A DNA stretch of 64,000 nt from Streptomyces sannanensis. GTDB taxonomy: Bacteria; Actinomycetota; Actinomycetes; Streptomycetales; Streptomycetaceae. The stretch is from positions 7,130,001 through 7,194,000 of the forward strand of contig NZ_BAAAYL010000001.1 in NCBI RefSeq assembly GCF_039536205.1, given 5' to 3'. Positions within the stretch are counted from its first letter, which is position 1. Every line of letters starts with the position of its first letter. Positions 7,153-15,511 of the stretch are shown here, piece by piece. The position numbers and the translations under genes were made by a program. The notes beneath the pieces are model-generated. The model was given only the letters and a program-made list of their open reading frames with translations. It had not been told where the DNA came from and searched no databases.

Positions 7153-9198
7153 ATGGCAGTGACGGACAACGCACGCGCGGAACAGCTGAAGCACGCCGAG
7201 GCCGCGGCCGAGCGCTATGCCCGGACCAGCGCCGAGCGGCAATCGATCGAGCGCCGGCAGGACGCCGGGGTGAAGTTCCCGGATTCCCCGGAGGCCCTCG
7301 CAGTCCGCGCCACACGGCTGCTCGACCGGCAGGGGGTGCCCGCCGCGGCGGTGGTCGAGAGCATCCGCGAGGAGCCGCTGGACGCGCCAGCCGCGTACGA
7401 ACGCATCCTCGGCCTCTCCAAGGAGCTGCAGGCCTGGAGCTTCCTGCCGCGCGGCGCACGGGTGGCGCGCACCGTCGCCCGGATCTCGGTCCGGGAGAAC
7501 GGACGCGAGCTGCCCCTCGGCACCGGCTTCCTGGTGTCGCCACGCCTGCTGATGACCAACCACCATGTACTGTCCGACCCGGCGACCGTGCAGCAGTGCT
7601 TCGTCGAGTTCGACGCCCAGGTGACCATCGACAACACCCCCGCTGCGCCCGTCCGGCTCGAGTTCGATCCCGGCGCCTTCTTCCTGGCTGACGAGGCACT
7701 CGATTTCGCACTGGTGCTGGTCCGCCCCGTCAGCGACAGCCAAGCGCCGGGGGAGGTGTTCGGGTGGAACAGGCTCAGCGTCCAGCAGGGCAAGCTGGTC
7801 ATCGGTGAGCCGGTGAACGTCATCGGTCACCCGATGGGCCGCCTCAAGGAGATCGCCGTCCGCGACAACGCGCTCCAGGTCCGGCTCGACGACTTCCTGC
7901 ACTACAAGACCGACACCGAGCCCGGGAACTCGGGCTCGCCGGTCTACAACGACCAGTGGGAAGTGGTGGCCCTGCACCACAGCGGTGTGCCGAAGAAGGA
8001 CGCCCAGGGCCGCACCCTGCGCAAGGACGGGCAGGTCTGGCAGCCCGGCGACGGTGACGACGCCATCGACTGGGTGTCGAACGAAGGCGTACGCGTCAGT
8101 TCCATCCTCAAGCACCTCGCCACTGTGCCGCTCGATCCCACGCGACGCGCCCTGTTGGGCGAGATGGGCATGGACTCCGGCCTCCAGGAGGCGGCAGCCG
8201 CACCGCAACCTCCTCTGCAGCCCGCAGCCGTCGTTCCGCCCGCCGTCGCCGTGCCACGGCCCACTCGCGAAGCGGCCGCCGCACACGTCGGCCTCAGAGC
8301 CCGGAGAACGGCCTTCGGCGGCAATCGGCACCTGGTCTTCCTGCACGGCAGGAGCCAGCAGGGCAAGGACCCCGAGCAGCTCCGCCGGGACTGGACCGCA
8401 GGGCTGAACCAGGGGCTCACCCGCGCCGGGATCACTCCGATCGATCCGGCGGACACCTGGTTCCCGTACTACGGCGACAGGCTCACGGAGGTCGTCCGGC
8501 AGCATGAAGCCGTTCCCCGTTCCTTCGAGGAGCTGGCGGCCGCGCCGGTGGCGGAGGCATGTGCACCCGCAGGCCCGTCCAGAGAGACGTACGAACGACT
8601 GATTGCGGAGGCGGCGGGCCGTTCGGGAATGCCTCAGGAGGGCCGGCTGGCCCCCGAGCGGTTCGGGGGCTCCGTGGTCGGGGCCCTGCAGCGGGAGCTG
8701 AGCTGGCTGGCGGCCAAGACCGACCTGGACGAGTGGGTCATCGCCACGATCCTCCGGGACGTTGCCGCGTACCTCGACGACCCGGGCGTCCGGGATGCGG
8801 TCCTGGACTGCGTGCTGGAAACGATGCCCGCCTCCGGCGAGGTCGTCTTCGTGACCCACAGCCTCGGCACGGTCGTCGGTATGGACCTCATCACCCGACT
8901 CTCCCCGGAACTGGACCTCACCCTGCTCGTCACCGCCGGCAGCCCCCTGGGGCTGGACGCGGTCTACAGCCACCTGCTCGTCGGTGGCCCCAAGCGCCCG
9001 GAACGAGTGGCCCACTGGCTGAACGCATGGTGCCCGACCGACGCCGTTGCCATCGGATGCCCGCTGGGGGACAGCTGGAAGGGCGAACTGACCGATCTGG
9101 CCGTCGCCAACGCGCGCGACCGGGCACACAGCATCGAGGAGTACCTCGGCCACCCGGAGGTGGCTTCCACGATCGGGCACACGATCATCCCGGCATGA
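7153..9198 (+). CDS. Trypsin-like protease fused to an alpha/beta hydrolase (lipase-like) domain
   Basis: A 681-residue two-domain protein without signal peptide or membrane segment. Residues 1-95 form a charged helical region beginning AEAAAERYARTSAERQ that recurs in the next gene. Residues 100-330 are a chymotrypsin-fold protease with a complete triad: His138 (MTNHHVL), Asp184 (EALDFALV) and Ser260 (GNSGSP). After a Pro/Ala linker (345-370), residues 388-681 form an alpha/beta hydrolase with the oxyanion segment LVFLHGRS (394-401) and nucleophile Ser570 in VTHSLGT. The closest reading is a protease-activated or protease-regulated cytosolic lipase or esterase effector. The ATG at 7153 is preceded by a G-rich but weak site. 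Confidence 0.85.
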   Translation: MAVTDNARAEQLKHAEAAAERYARTSAERQSIERRQDAGVKFPDSPEALAVRATRLLDRQGVPAAAVVESIREEPLDAPAAYERILGLSKELQAWSFLPRGARVARTVARISVRENGRELPLGTGFLVSPRLLMTNHHVLSDPATVQQCFVEFDAQVTIDNTPAAPVRLEFDPGAFFLADEALDFALVLVRPVSDSQAPGEVFGWNRLSVQQGKLVIGEPVNVIGHPMGRLKEIAVRDNALQVRLDDFLHYKTDTEPGNSGSPVYNDQWEVVALHHSGVPKKDAQGRTLRKDGQVWQPGDGDDAIDWVSNEGVRVSSILKHLATVPLDPTRRALLGEMGMDSGLQEAAAAPQPPLQPAAVVPPAVAVPRPTREAAAAHVGLRARRTAFGGNRHLVFLHGRSQQGKDPEQLRRDWTAGLNQGLTRAGITPIDPADTWFPYYGDRLTEVVRQHEAVPRSFEELAAAPVAEACAPAGPSRETYERLIAEAAGRSGMPQEGRLAPERFGGSVVGALQRELSWLAAKTDLDEWVIATILRDVAAYLDDPGVRDAVLDCVLETMPASGEVVFVTHSLGTVVGMDLITRLSPELDLTLLVTAGSPLGLDAVYSHLLVGGPKRPERVAHWLNAWCPTDAVAIGCPLGDSWKGELTDLAVANARDRAHSIEEYLGHPEVASTIGHTIIPA

Positions 9199-9359
9199 CG
9201 AAACCTCTGTTGACCTCCTGAGATTTGAATCGGGAACCACAGGCCGGAGGGGAAAGCTGGAGAAGAAAATGCGGGCCGCCTGTGCACACAATGAAAGAGG
9301 GGCGGAAAGACCGATCCCCCTGCGCGCGCACCTTCCTTGCAGGCGAGGAGGCGGACCGC

Positions 9360-11555
9360 ATGACAACGGCAGAGATCGTTTCCGCGACGGAAACGGACTA
9401 CCTGTCACAGATGGCGATGGCGGCAGAACGCTACGCGAACCGGACCGCGCAGCGGGAGAAGAACCGAGCCGTGCTCAGGACGCGCGGCGTGCTGTACGCC
9501 GACGAACCGGAGCGGGTCGAGAAGCGGCTGGCGCGACTCGGCGTCGACTGGTCACTGGCGATGGCGATCGAGAAGACGCCATCGGAACCCATGGCGACGG
9601 CAGGGAGCACCCTGCCACTCCCACCGGAGAGCTTCGGCAGCAATGTTCTGGGCCTGGAACGCCTCATCGGCCGCAACAATCTCACCCCGGTGGCATTCCT
9701 GGAGGAAGGCAGCCTGGTCGCCCGCTCGGTCGGCCGGGTCACCATCAGCGGGCCCGGGGGCGGTCACGGCACCGGCTTCATGATCTCCCCGTCCCTTCTG
9801 CTCACCAACAACCATGTGCTGCGCAGCAAGGAGGAAGCGGGTCGCAGCGTCGTCGCGTTCGGACTCCAGGCGGGTATCGACGGGCGCCCGCTCGTGCCGG
9901 CGGTTTTCCAGCTGGAGCCGCAGAGGTTCTTCGTCACCCATCGTGACCTGGACTTCAGCGTGGTCGCCGTGGCCGAACGCGGAGCGCAGGGTGAGGCGCT
10001 CTCGTCGTTCGGTTGGCTGGCGCTGAGCGGAGCACAAGGCAAGGTCATTCTGGGGGAGTTGGTCAACATCATCCAGCACCCCAGGGGCGAGCCCAAGCAG
10101 GTCGCGCTGCGCGAGAACCAGATCGTCGATGTGCTGGATCAGTTCCTGCAGTACGAGTCCGACACCGAGTTGGGGTCGTCGGGCTCCGCTGTCTTCAACG
10201 ACCAGTGGGAGGTCGTCGCGCTGCATCATTCGGCCGTCCCGAAGACCGACGCCGACGGCCGGCCCCTGAGCATCGACGGGACGGTCTGGACTCCGGAGAT
10301 GGGCGAGCACCGGCTGGCGTGGAAGGCCAACGAAGGGGTGCGGATCAGCCGTATGCTGCAGGCGCTGCACGAGGTCACGCTGACCGGCACAGCCGCCCGG
10401 CTGCGGGACGAGGTGTTCACCGCCCGAGCCGCCCCGCTCCCGGTGGAGGGGCCGACGCCCCCGGCGCCCGCGCCGTCACTCGACGGGGCGGCGGACGGGG
10501 CGGGACCTGACGGGTCCGGAGCGTACGTGACCGGCGGGACCGTACAGCTCAGCGTCCCACTGCGGATCACCGTCGGTGTCGACACGCCCGTGTTCCGGGC
10601 AGGTACGGTCACCGCCCCGCAGCCCGCGTACACGCCGGCACCGACGCCCGCACCCATGCTTCCCGCGGTCGGACGGGTGGACGGAAGCGCCGCTGCCGCG
10701 AGAGACCTGGATGCGGCCCTGGTCAGCCTCCGGCTCGCGGAGGTCCGGCCCTACTACGACCGTGCAGCCGACCTCGCCGCACGAGACGCCTACTACGCGG
10801 GAATCAGCACCGGCGACGGGAAGGAACTGCGCCGGGCGCTCACCGCATTGCTGGAGGAGACCCACTCGCCCCGGCCCAAGTACAAGCCGATGCTGCTGGT
10901 CTACCCGTGGGTGGACCTGCACAAGGACGGCAAGCTGCGCAGCATCTACTCCGGCAAGCCGTTCTCTGCCGAGGAGTTCATACGCGCCGACGCAGCGGTG
11001 GAGGAGGCCCGTCTGGCCCGTATGCAGGAACTCCTCCTGCACGAGAGCACGATGGGCCCGGCCGAGTTCGAAGCGGAGTTCGACGCTCTGGAGGCGTCGA
11101 TGTCCTTCAACTGCGAACACGTCGTCCCGCAGTCGTGGTTCGCCAAGCAGGAGCCCATGCGGGGTGACCTGCACCACCTGTTCGCATGCGAGGTGGGGTG
11201 CAACAGCTTCCGCGGCAACTTCCCCTACTTCGACTTCCCCGGCTTCGAGGAAGTGGTCCGGGACGACTGCGGAATGCGCGAGGACGTGGGATTCGAACCC
11301 GAGGAGGGAAAGGGCACGGTCGCCAGGGCCACCCTGTACTTCCTGCTGCGCTACCCGGGGCTCGTCGGTGACGCACCGGGGGAGTTTCCCAAGAACCGGC
11401 TTCCCGACCTCCTGACCTGGCATGACAACGAGCCGGTGAGCGAGTACGAGCAGCACCGCAACGCCGCCATTGCGGAGATGCAGGGCAACCGCAACCCCCT
11501 GATAGACCACCCTGAGTGGGCCCGCACGATCGACTTCTCAGGCGTCTGGCCCTGA
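9360..11555 (+). CDS. Trypsin-like protease fused to an endonuclease I domain
   Basis: A 731-residue protein. Residues 15-65 repeat the helical N-terminal element of the preceding gene (AAERYANRTAQREKNRA). Residues 115-340 are a trypsin-like protease with His152 (LTNNHVL), Asp198 (RDLDFSV) and Ser274 (LGSSGS). A Pro/Ala/Thr-rich linker spans about 355-440. Residues 455-731 match the endonuclease I family: FNCEHVVPQSWF (583-594), GDLHHLFACE (602-611), and the C-terminal hallmark QGNRNPLIDHPEW (708-720). No export signal is seen, unlike the usual secreted members. GAGGAGG precedes the ATG at 9360. It forms a module with the protease-hydrolase gene 161 bases upstream; a DNA-degrading effector role is inferred. 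Confidence 0.88.
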   Translation: MTTAEIVSATETDYLSQMAMAAERYANRTAQREKNRAVLRTRGVLYADEPERVEKRLARLGVDWSLAMAIEKTPSEPMATAGSTLPLPPESFGSNVLGLERLIGRNNLTPVAFLEEGSLVARSVGRVTISGPGGGHGTGFMISPSLLLTNNHVLRSKEEAGRSVVAFGLQAGIDGRPLVPAVFQLEPQRFFVTHRDLDFSVVAVAERGAQGEALSSFGWLALSGAQGKVILGELVNIIQHPRGEPKQVALRENQIVDVLDQFLQYESDTELGSSGSAVFNDQWEVVALHHSAVPKTDADGRPLSIDGTVWTPEMGEHRLAWKANEGVRISRMLQALHEVTLTGTAARLRDEVFTARAAPLPVEGPTPPAPAPSLDGAADGAGPDGSGAYVTGGTVQLSVPLRITVGVDTPVFRAGTVTAPQPAYTPAPTPAPMLPAVGRVDGSAAAARDLDAALVSLRLAEVRPYYDRAADLAARDAYYAGISTGDGKELRRALTALLEETHSPRPKYKPMLLVYPWVDLHKDGKLRSIYSGKPFSAEEFIRADAAVEEARLARMQELLLHESTMGPAEFEAEFDALEASMSFNCEHVVPQSWFAKQEPMRGDLHHLFACEVGCNSFRGNFPYFDFPGFEEVVRDDCGMREDVGFEPEEGKGTVARATLYFLLRYPGLVGDAPGEFPKNRLPDLLTWHDNEPVSEYEQHRNAAIAEMQGNRNPLIDHPEWARTIDFSGVWP

Positions 11556-11582
11556 GCCGTCGTCTCCTCGGACGGGCATCTC

Positions 11583-11613
11583 CCCCTCGGGCCGGCACAG
11601 CCGGCCCGAGGGG
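11583..11613. terminator. Strong hairpin after the protease-nuclease gene
   Basis: CCCCTCGGGCCGGC, loop ACA, GCCGGCCCGAGGGG: a 14-base-pair perfect stem 27 bases past the stop codon. It closes the 5.9-11.6 kb gene set and probably also serves the convergent lipoprotein gene. Confidence 0.8.
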
Positions 11614-11734
11614 CAACATCGCGCCCGCAATGGAGCGGAGTCCGTCCCTCCCTTTTGCGGAGGGACCCGGGTGACGGGGCGTCGACGTGCGAGCTACGGC
11701 GAACTACGGTCCTGCTTGCACTTGTCCGAGACGC

Positions 11735-12379
11735 TCAGTCAACGACTTTCTGCCACGCCGTCGTGCCGAGCAGTCCTGTGTCGCCGATGTCGAGGCCGCC
11801 CTCCGGCCGCACGGTCTGCCGGCCGCCCCCGACCGCCGGGGCTATCTCCACATACACGCCACTCCCACGCCGTGTCGCCGCGTCGACGGCCGAGTAGCGC
11901 CATACGAACACGCTGCGCGCGGACTCCCCGGGCTTCAGCGTCACGAGGTGCGGTCCGGGGTCGTCGAGCTGTGTGATCGGTCCCGGCCCCTTGAGTACCG
12001 TGACGTCCATCCGCTTGCGGTCCACATCCCGTACCCGTACATCCGGGTAGCCGTTCAACAGGTAGTCCCGCTCACCGCAGTTGGTGAGCGTCACCGGCAT
12101 GGCGCGCAGTCCCATGGCGGCGTTCACCACACCGGTCGACACCAGCACACCCGTGTCCGGGCAGCCCTGCGCGTCCACGGAAGCGGTCGGCGCGACATCA
12201 CCCGGCGGAAGCGTCCGCGCACCTGCCGACGGACCGGTGCCCGACGGTTGGGGCTGAGTCCGCGCTCCGGTCCGTGCCGGATCCGCCTCGCGCTCGAGTT
12301 CGGCGGAGAGCCCGCACCCGGAGGTCAGGGCGGCCACCGTCGTCAGGATCACGATGCGTCTCACAGGTATGACGGTCAT
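11735..12379 (-). CDS. Secreted lipoprotein with DUF4232-like domain
   Basis: A 214-residue protein starting MTVIPVRRIVILTTVAALTS with a lipobox ALTSGC, so the mature Cys is at about residue 22 and the protein is anchored outside the cell. After a Pro/Thr-rich linker, the core has the pattern of DUF4232: VNAAMGLRAMPVTLTNCGERDYLLNGYPDVRV, broken here as MGLRAMPVTLTNCGERDY and LNGYPDVRV, then LKPGESARSVFVWR. Such proteins are common in streptomycetes and lack an assigned function. The ATG at 12379 has no strong ribosome site. It is convergent with the protease-nuclease gene. Confidence 0.8.
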   Translation of the reverse strand: MTVIPVRRIVILTTVAALTSGCGLSAELEREADPARTGARTQPQPSGTGPSAGARTLPPGDVAPTASVDAQGCPDTGVLVSTGVVNAAMGLRAMPVTLTNCGERDYLLNGYPDVRVRDVDRKRMDVTVLKGPGPITQLDDPGPHLVTLKPGESARSVFVWRYSAVDAATRRGSGVYVEIAPAVGGGRQTVRPEGGLDIGDTGLLGTTAWQKVVD

Positions 12380-12801
12380 GCCGCGATCATCACACGCGCC
12401 GAGCAACTCCACCTTCCAGGCAGGGAGTAGGCCAGGACGACAGCCTGCTCCTCGACCGCACGCGCGCGCACAAGTCGTTCGGGTCGCCCCCCCGTGTGTA
12501 ACGGCGGACAGCATGGCCGTCCGGTAGTCGAGCCGTCGGGCGAGGCATCGCCAGAGCTGCCGGGCGGGCGCTGCAACGGGTGGAGTCGACCGCAGCGTGA
12601 ACACGCCTGCGGTAATCGTGAGTTGATGGGCCGACGAGTTCATGGTCTCCACGGTGACGGGCGAGAAGGACCGGTCACCAGCAGCGAAGCGCCGTACGGT
12701 GAGTCAGCGTACGGGCACGTGTGTGGACAGTACGCCGAGGGTGCCGTCACTCTGGGTGAGTTGAGCGCGGGAAGATCCAACGCACGTGGAGGTGGCCGCG
12801 T
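12380..12801. other. 422-base divergent intergenic region
   Basis: No convincing gene. Near 12690-12735 the motif CGTACG occurs repeatedly (CCGTACGGTGAGTCAGCGTACGG and again as CAGTACGCC in broken form), which could bind the downstream XRE regulator. Otherwise nothing recognised. Confidence 0.4.
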
Positions 12802-13638
12802 ATGACCCATGCAGCGGAGGAGTGGGAACGCGAACCCGACGCCTCGGACAGTCTGCGCACCTTCGGCGCCGTCGTCTAGGCCCTGCGCGAACACGCCGGG
12901 CTGAGCCGGGTTGACTTCGGGACGATGGTGCGGTTCTCCAAGCACACCGTGGAGTCGGTCGAGTTGGGCCGCCGTATGCCCGACAAGGACTTCGTGGAGC
13001 GGGCGGAGGCCGCGCTCGGCGAAACCGGTGCCCTGCGGCGCGCGGCCAAGCACCTGTCGCGCCAGCCGGGGATCGCGGCGTGGTTCCGGCAATGGGCGCG
13101 GCTGGAGAGGGTGGCCGTGAGCCTGTGCACGTATGAGTGCAGGCTGGTGCCGGGGTTGTTGCAGACAGAGGCGTATGTACGTGCACTGTGTGACAACGAC
13201 ATTCCCCCGCTGACCGACGAAGCCTTCGAGGCCACGGTTGCCGCACGCATGGAGCGTCAGCGCCTGCTGTACGAACGGCCCAACACCACGTTCGACTTCG
13301 TCATCGAGGAGGTCGTCCTCATGCGCCGGCTCGGCGGACGAGACATCACCCGATCGCTGCTTGAGTACATCCTCGAGATCGGCGCGCTGCGGAACACGAC
13401 GATTCAGATCATGCCTGCGAATAGCGAGCAGCATGCATGTCTCGCAGGCCCCCTTCAGCTCTTGGAGACCTCCAACGGACGTTGGCTCGCATACTCCGAG
13501 GGGCAGGAGAACGGCCGCTTGATCTCCGATCCCAAGGAGGTCAGCAAGCTCCAGATGCGTTATGCGAGACTGCGCTCGCAGGCTCTCTCTCCGAAGGACT
13601 CCGTGGGCCTGCTGGAGCAGATGCGAGGGGCGCTATGA
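12802..13638 (+). pseudogene. XRE-family HTH / DUF5753 regulator interrupted by an amber codon
   Basis: Read through, this is a typical helix-turn-helix regulator: MTHAAEEWEREPDASDSL then FGAVV-stop-ALREHAGLSR, followed by a DUF5753 domain with FRQWARLERVA, VPGLLQTEAYVRAL and the C-terminal QMRYARLRSQAL. The TAG at 12877-12879 falls exactly where relatives carry Lys or Gln before ALREHAG, inside the first helix of the HTH. A product restarted at the next in-frame ATG (12925) would lack most of the DNA-binding domain. The rest of the frame is intact to 13638 and is coupled to a DUF397 gene, so the lesion looks recent. Suppression or sequencing error is the alternative. Confidence 0.75.
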
Positions 13639-13814
13639 GCACTACCGATCTCGACTGGTTCAAGAGCAGTTACAGCAGCGCGCAGGGCGACAGCTGCGTA
13701 GAGGTCGCCATGACAGCGCAGAGCGTCCGTGTGCGGGACTCCAAGGACGTGACGCGCCCGTGCCTCACCATCGGACGCGAGGGCTGGGCGGCGTTCGTCG
13801 GATCGGTCCGCTGA
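13635..13814 (+). CDS. DUF397 small protein, partner of the XRE regulator
   Basis: A 59-residue protein with the DUF397 pattern: LDWFKSSYSSAQGDSCVEVA, then VRVRDSKDVTRPCLTIGREG and WAAFVGSV. Its ATG overlaps the stop codon of the XRE/DUF5753 frame (ATGA), the standard arrangement in Streptomyces, where such pairs act as regulator plus antagonist or antitoxin-like partner. The gene is intact although its partner is interrupted. Confidence 0.9.
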   Translation: MSTTDLDWFKSSYSSAQGDSCVEVAMTAQSVRVRDSKDVTRPCLTIGREGWAAFVGSVR

Positions 13815-13820
13815 GTGAGA

Positions 13821-13849
13821 GGCCGCACCCCGTCGTGCGGGGTGCGGCC
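13821..13849. terminator. Hairpin terminator between convergent genes
   Basis: GGCCGCACCCCG, loop TCGTG, CGGGGTGCGGCC: a 12-base-pair perfect stem seven bases after the DUF397 stop, placed between convergent genes so it can act on both strands. Confidence 0.85.
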
Positions 13850-13883
13850 CTGGCCTGTCTGTCCGTCGTGCCTCAGCAGGGCA

Positions 13884-15281
13884 TCAGGACTTTGCGGCGC
13901 GCAACGTGCCCAGCAGCCCGTTCTGCTCGCCGTTGATTCCCGCGGCGAACCAGACCGATTCCTTACCACCGGACCGTTCGGTGCCGCGCTGCAGCCCCCA
14001 CAGCCCCGGGATCTCGATCGGTACCCCATTGGGGTCGCTCAGGGTTCCCTTGAATTTCCCGGAGTGCAGGTCGAAGACGTTGATGTGGCCGTCGCCGAAG
14101 TTGCCGACGAGCAGGTCGTTGGCGAACTTGCCGAAGCCCTTGGGCGCGACCTCGAGACCCCAGGGAGAGTTGAGTACACCCTGGCTGGCGAAGCGCTGCA
14201 GCAGCTTCCCCTCGGTGTCGAAGACATTGATGAAGCCGTTGCCCGGACCGGCGACGTCGTCATGCTTGTCCGCGTCCTGCATGGCGTAGGTCACGAAGAC
14301 CCGCGAACCGATCAGCTTGACGTCGAACGGCGCGAAGCCATCGAGAATGCCAGGGTCCTCGAACTTGCCGTCGGACGGGACGAGATCGAAATTGGTGTCG
14401 AAGACATCGATCCGCGCATCACGGAAGTTCGCGACGAGCAGCTTGGGCTTCGCCTTCTTCTCGTCACCGTTCCCGGCCTGGACCGTGGTGTTGCCCTGGA
14501 CGGTGGGGTTGGCTTGGACGGTGGTGTTGCCCTTGACGGTGGGGTTGGCTTGGACGGTGGGGTTGGCTTGGACGGTGGGGTTGGCTTGGACCGTGGGGTT
14601 GGCCTTGACGGTGGGGTTGGCTTGGACCGTGGTGTTGCCCTGGACGGGGGTGTTGCCCTGGACGGGGGTGTTGCCCTGGACGGTGGCGTTGCCCTGGACC
14701 TTGGCGTCGCCCTCCTTCTTCTCCTTCTTCTTGCCGCTCACCAGCGTGAGGCCCTTGAAGACGGCGTCCTCGCCGTCACTGTTCTCGTGAACCCGGAAAG
14801 CCTCCGTCGCGGACACCTCCGGGTTGAACGCGAAGATGTCGCCGTCCTCCCCGGCGAAAATGAACCGGGCCGGGCCGGTATTACCGAAGCCGCTGAACTT
14901 GAACTCGTCCGTGTCGTTGCGTATGACGCCAGTCGGTGCGCCGCCCGGAGGGATCGACACCACCTCGGAAAGGATGTTGACCGGCTTCCCGGGCCTGGCT
15001 CCGTCATATGAGGTGGCCAGGTCGCTTCCGTTGTCCGAGACCAGGATCTCTCCCGTGCGCTTGGTCACGAGGCCCCAGGGGTTGACCAGGTGGGGGTCCG
15101 TTTTCTCGGCTCGGCCCGGGAGGTCGGACACCAGGTCCCGCTCCTGGAAGCCGTGGTCCTCCTTGGTCGGCCCGGACGGCGACGCGGCCACCATGGCCCC
15201 GGCGGCGCCCAGGGCCACCGCGGTTGTCATCAGCTGTCTGGTGAACGACCGAGGCCGGCGGACCGATGCCTGCTGTGTCAT
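13884..15281 (-). CDS. Secreted TIGR03118-family protein with an inserted hexapeptide repeat
   Basis: A 465-residue secreted protein: MTQQASVRRPRSFTRQLMTT followed by a hydrophobic Ala/Val-rich signal. The mature part has beta-propeller-like segments typical of TIGR03118: DPHLVNPWGLV, GEILVSDNGS, KPKLLVANFRDARIDVFD, DLLVGNFGDGHINVFD and a C-terminal GLWGLQRG. About 13 tandem six-residue units of the form V-Q/K-A/G-N-P/T-T interrupt it between a Lys-rich segment (SGKKKEKKEG) and GDEKKAKPK. A GAGGAGC site precedes the ATG at 15281. The function of the family is unknown; the repeat looks like a species-specific surface-loop expansion. Confidence 0.85.
   Translation of the reverse strand: MTQQASVRRPRSFTRQLMTTAVALGAAGAMVAASPSGPTKEDHGFQERDLVSDLPGRAEKTDPHLVNPWGLVTKRTGEILVSDNGSDLATSYDGARPGKPVNILSEVVSIPPGGAPTGVIRNDTDEFKFSGFGNTGPARFIFAGEDGDIFAFNPEVSATEAFRVHENSDGEDAVFKGLTLVSGKKKEKKEGDAKVQGNATVQGNTPVQGNTPVQGNTTVQANPTVKANPTVQANPTVQANPTVQANPTVKGNTTVQANPTVQGNTTVQAGNGDEKKAKPKLLVANFRDARIDVFDTNFDLVPSDGKFEDPGILDGFAPFDVKLIGSRVFVTYAMQDADKHDDVAGPGNGFINVFDTEGKLLQRFASQGVLNSPWGLEVAPKGFGKFANDLLVGNFGDGHINVFDLHSGKFKGTLSDPNGVPIEIPGLWGLQRGTERSGGKESVWFAAGINGEQNGLLGTLRAAKS
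14473..14699 (-). repeat. In-frame 18-base tandem repeat coding for V-Q-(A/G)-N-(P/T)-T units
   Basis: About 12 full units and one partial of 18 bases each. Encoded units are VQGNAT, VQGNTP twice, VQGNTT, VQANPT, VKANPT, VQANPT three times, VKGNTT, VQANPT, VQGNTT and a final VQAGN. Near-identical copies at DNA level suggest copy-number change by slippage or recombination. Confidence 0.9.
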
Positions 15282-15511
15282 GAAGATGCTCCTCTGTCTG
15301 CACTCGACGAACCCCCAGAGGTCATCGCATGTCACGCACGCCGTGGACGCCACTCGACGGAGGGGATGACTCCGCCGGGCAATGACCGGATCACGCCCCA
15401 ACTGGCCGCGTACGGCGGCAGTCCTGCCAGTGACGAAGCCCGGCCGGACCAAGCGGAGTACTACGCCGGACGGGCGCGCGAGGCGCCGGGCGGTGGGCCT
15501 GGTGTCCCGCG

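Noticed and set aside
6004..9408. A 1,134-codon open frame antisense to the membrane protein and protease-hydrolase genes.
   Set aside because: It is a GC-bias shadow frame with no domains; the plus strand has catalytic motifs and ribosome sites.
14473..14699. Regular repeats that could look like a CRISPR or minisatellite array.
   Set aside because: Units are 18 bases, contiguous without spacers, in frame, and code for a clean hexapeptide repeat within a gene.
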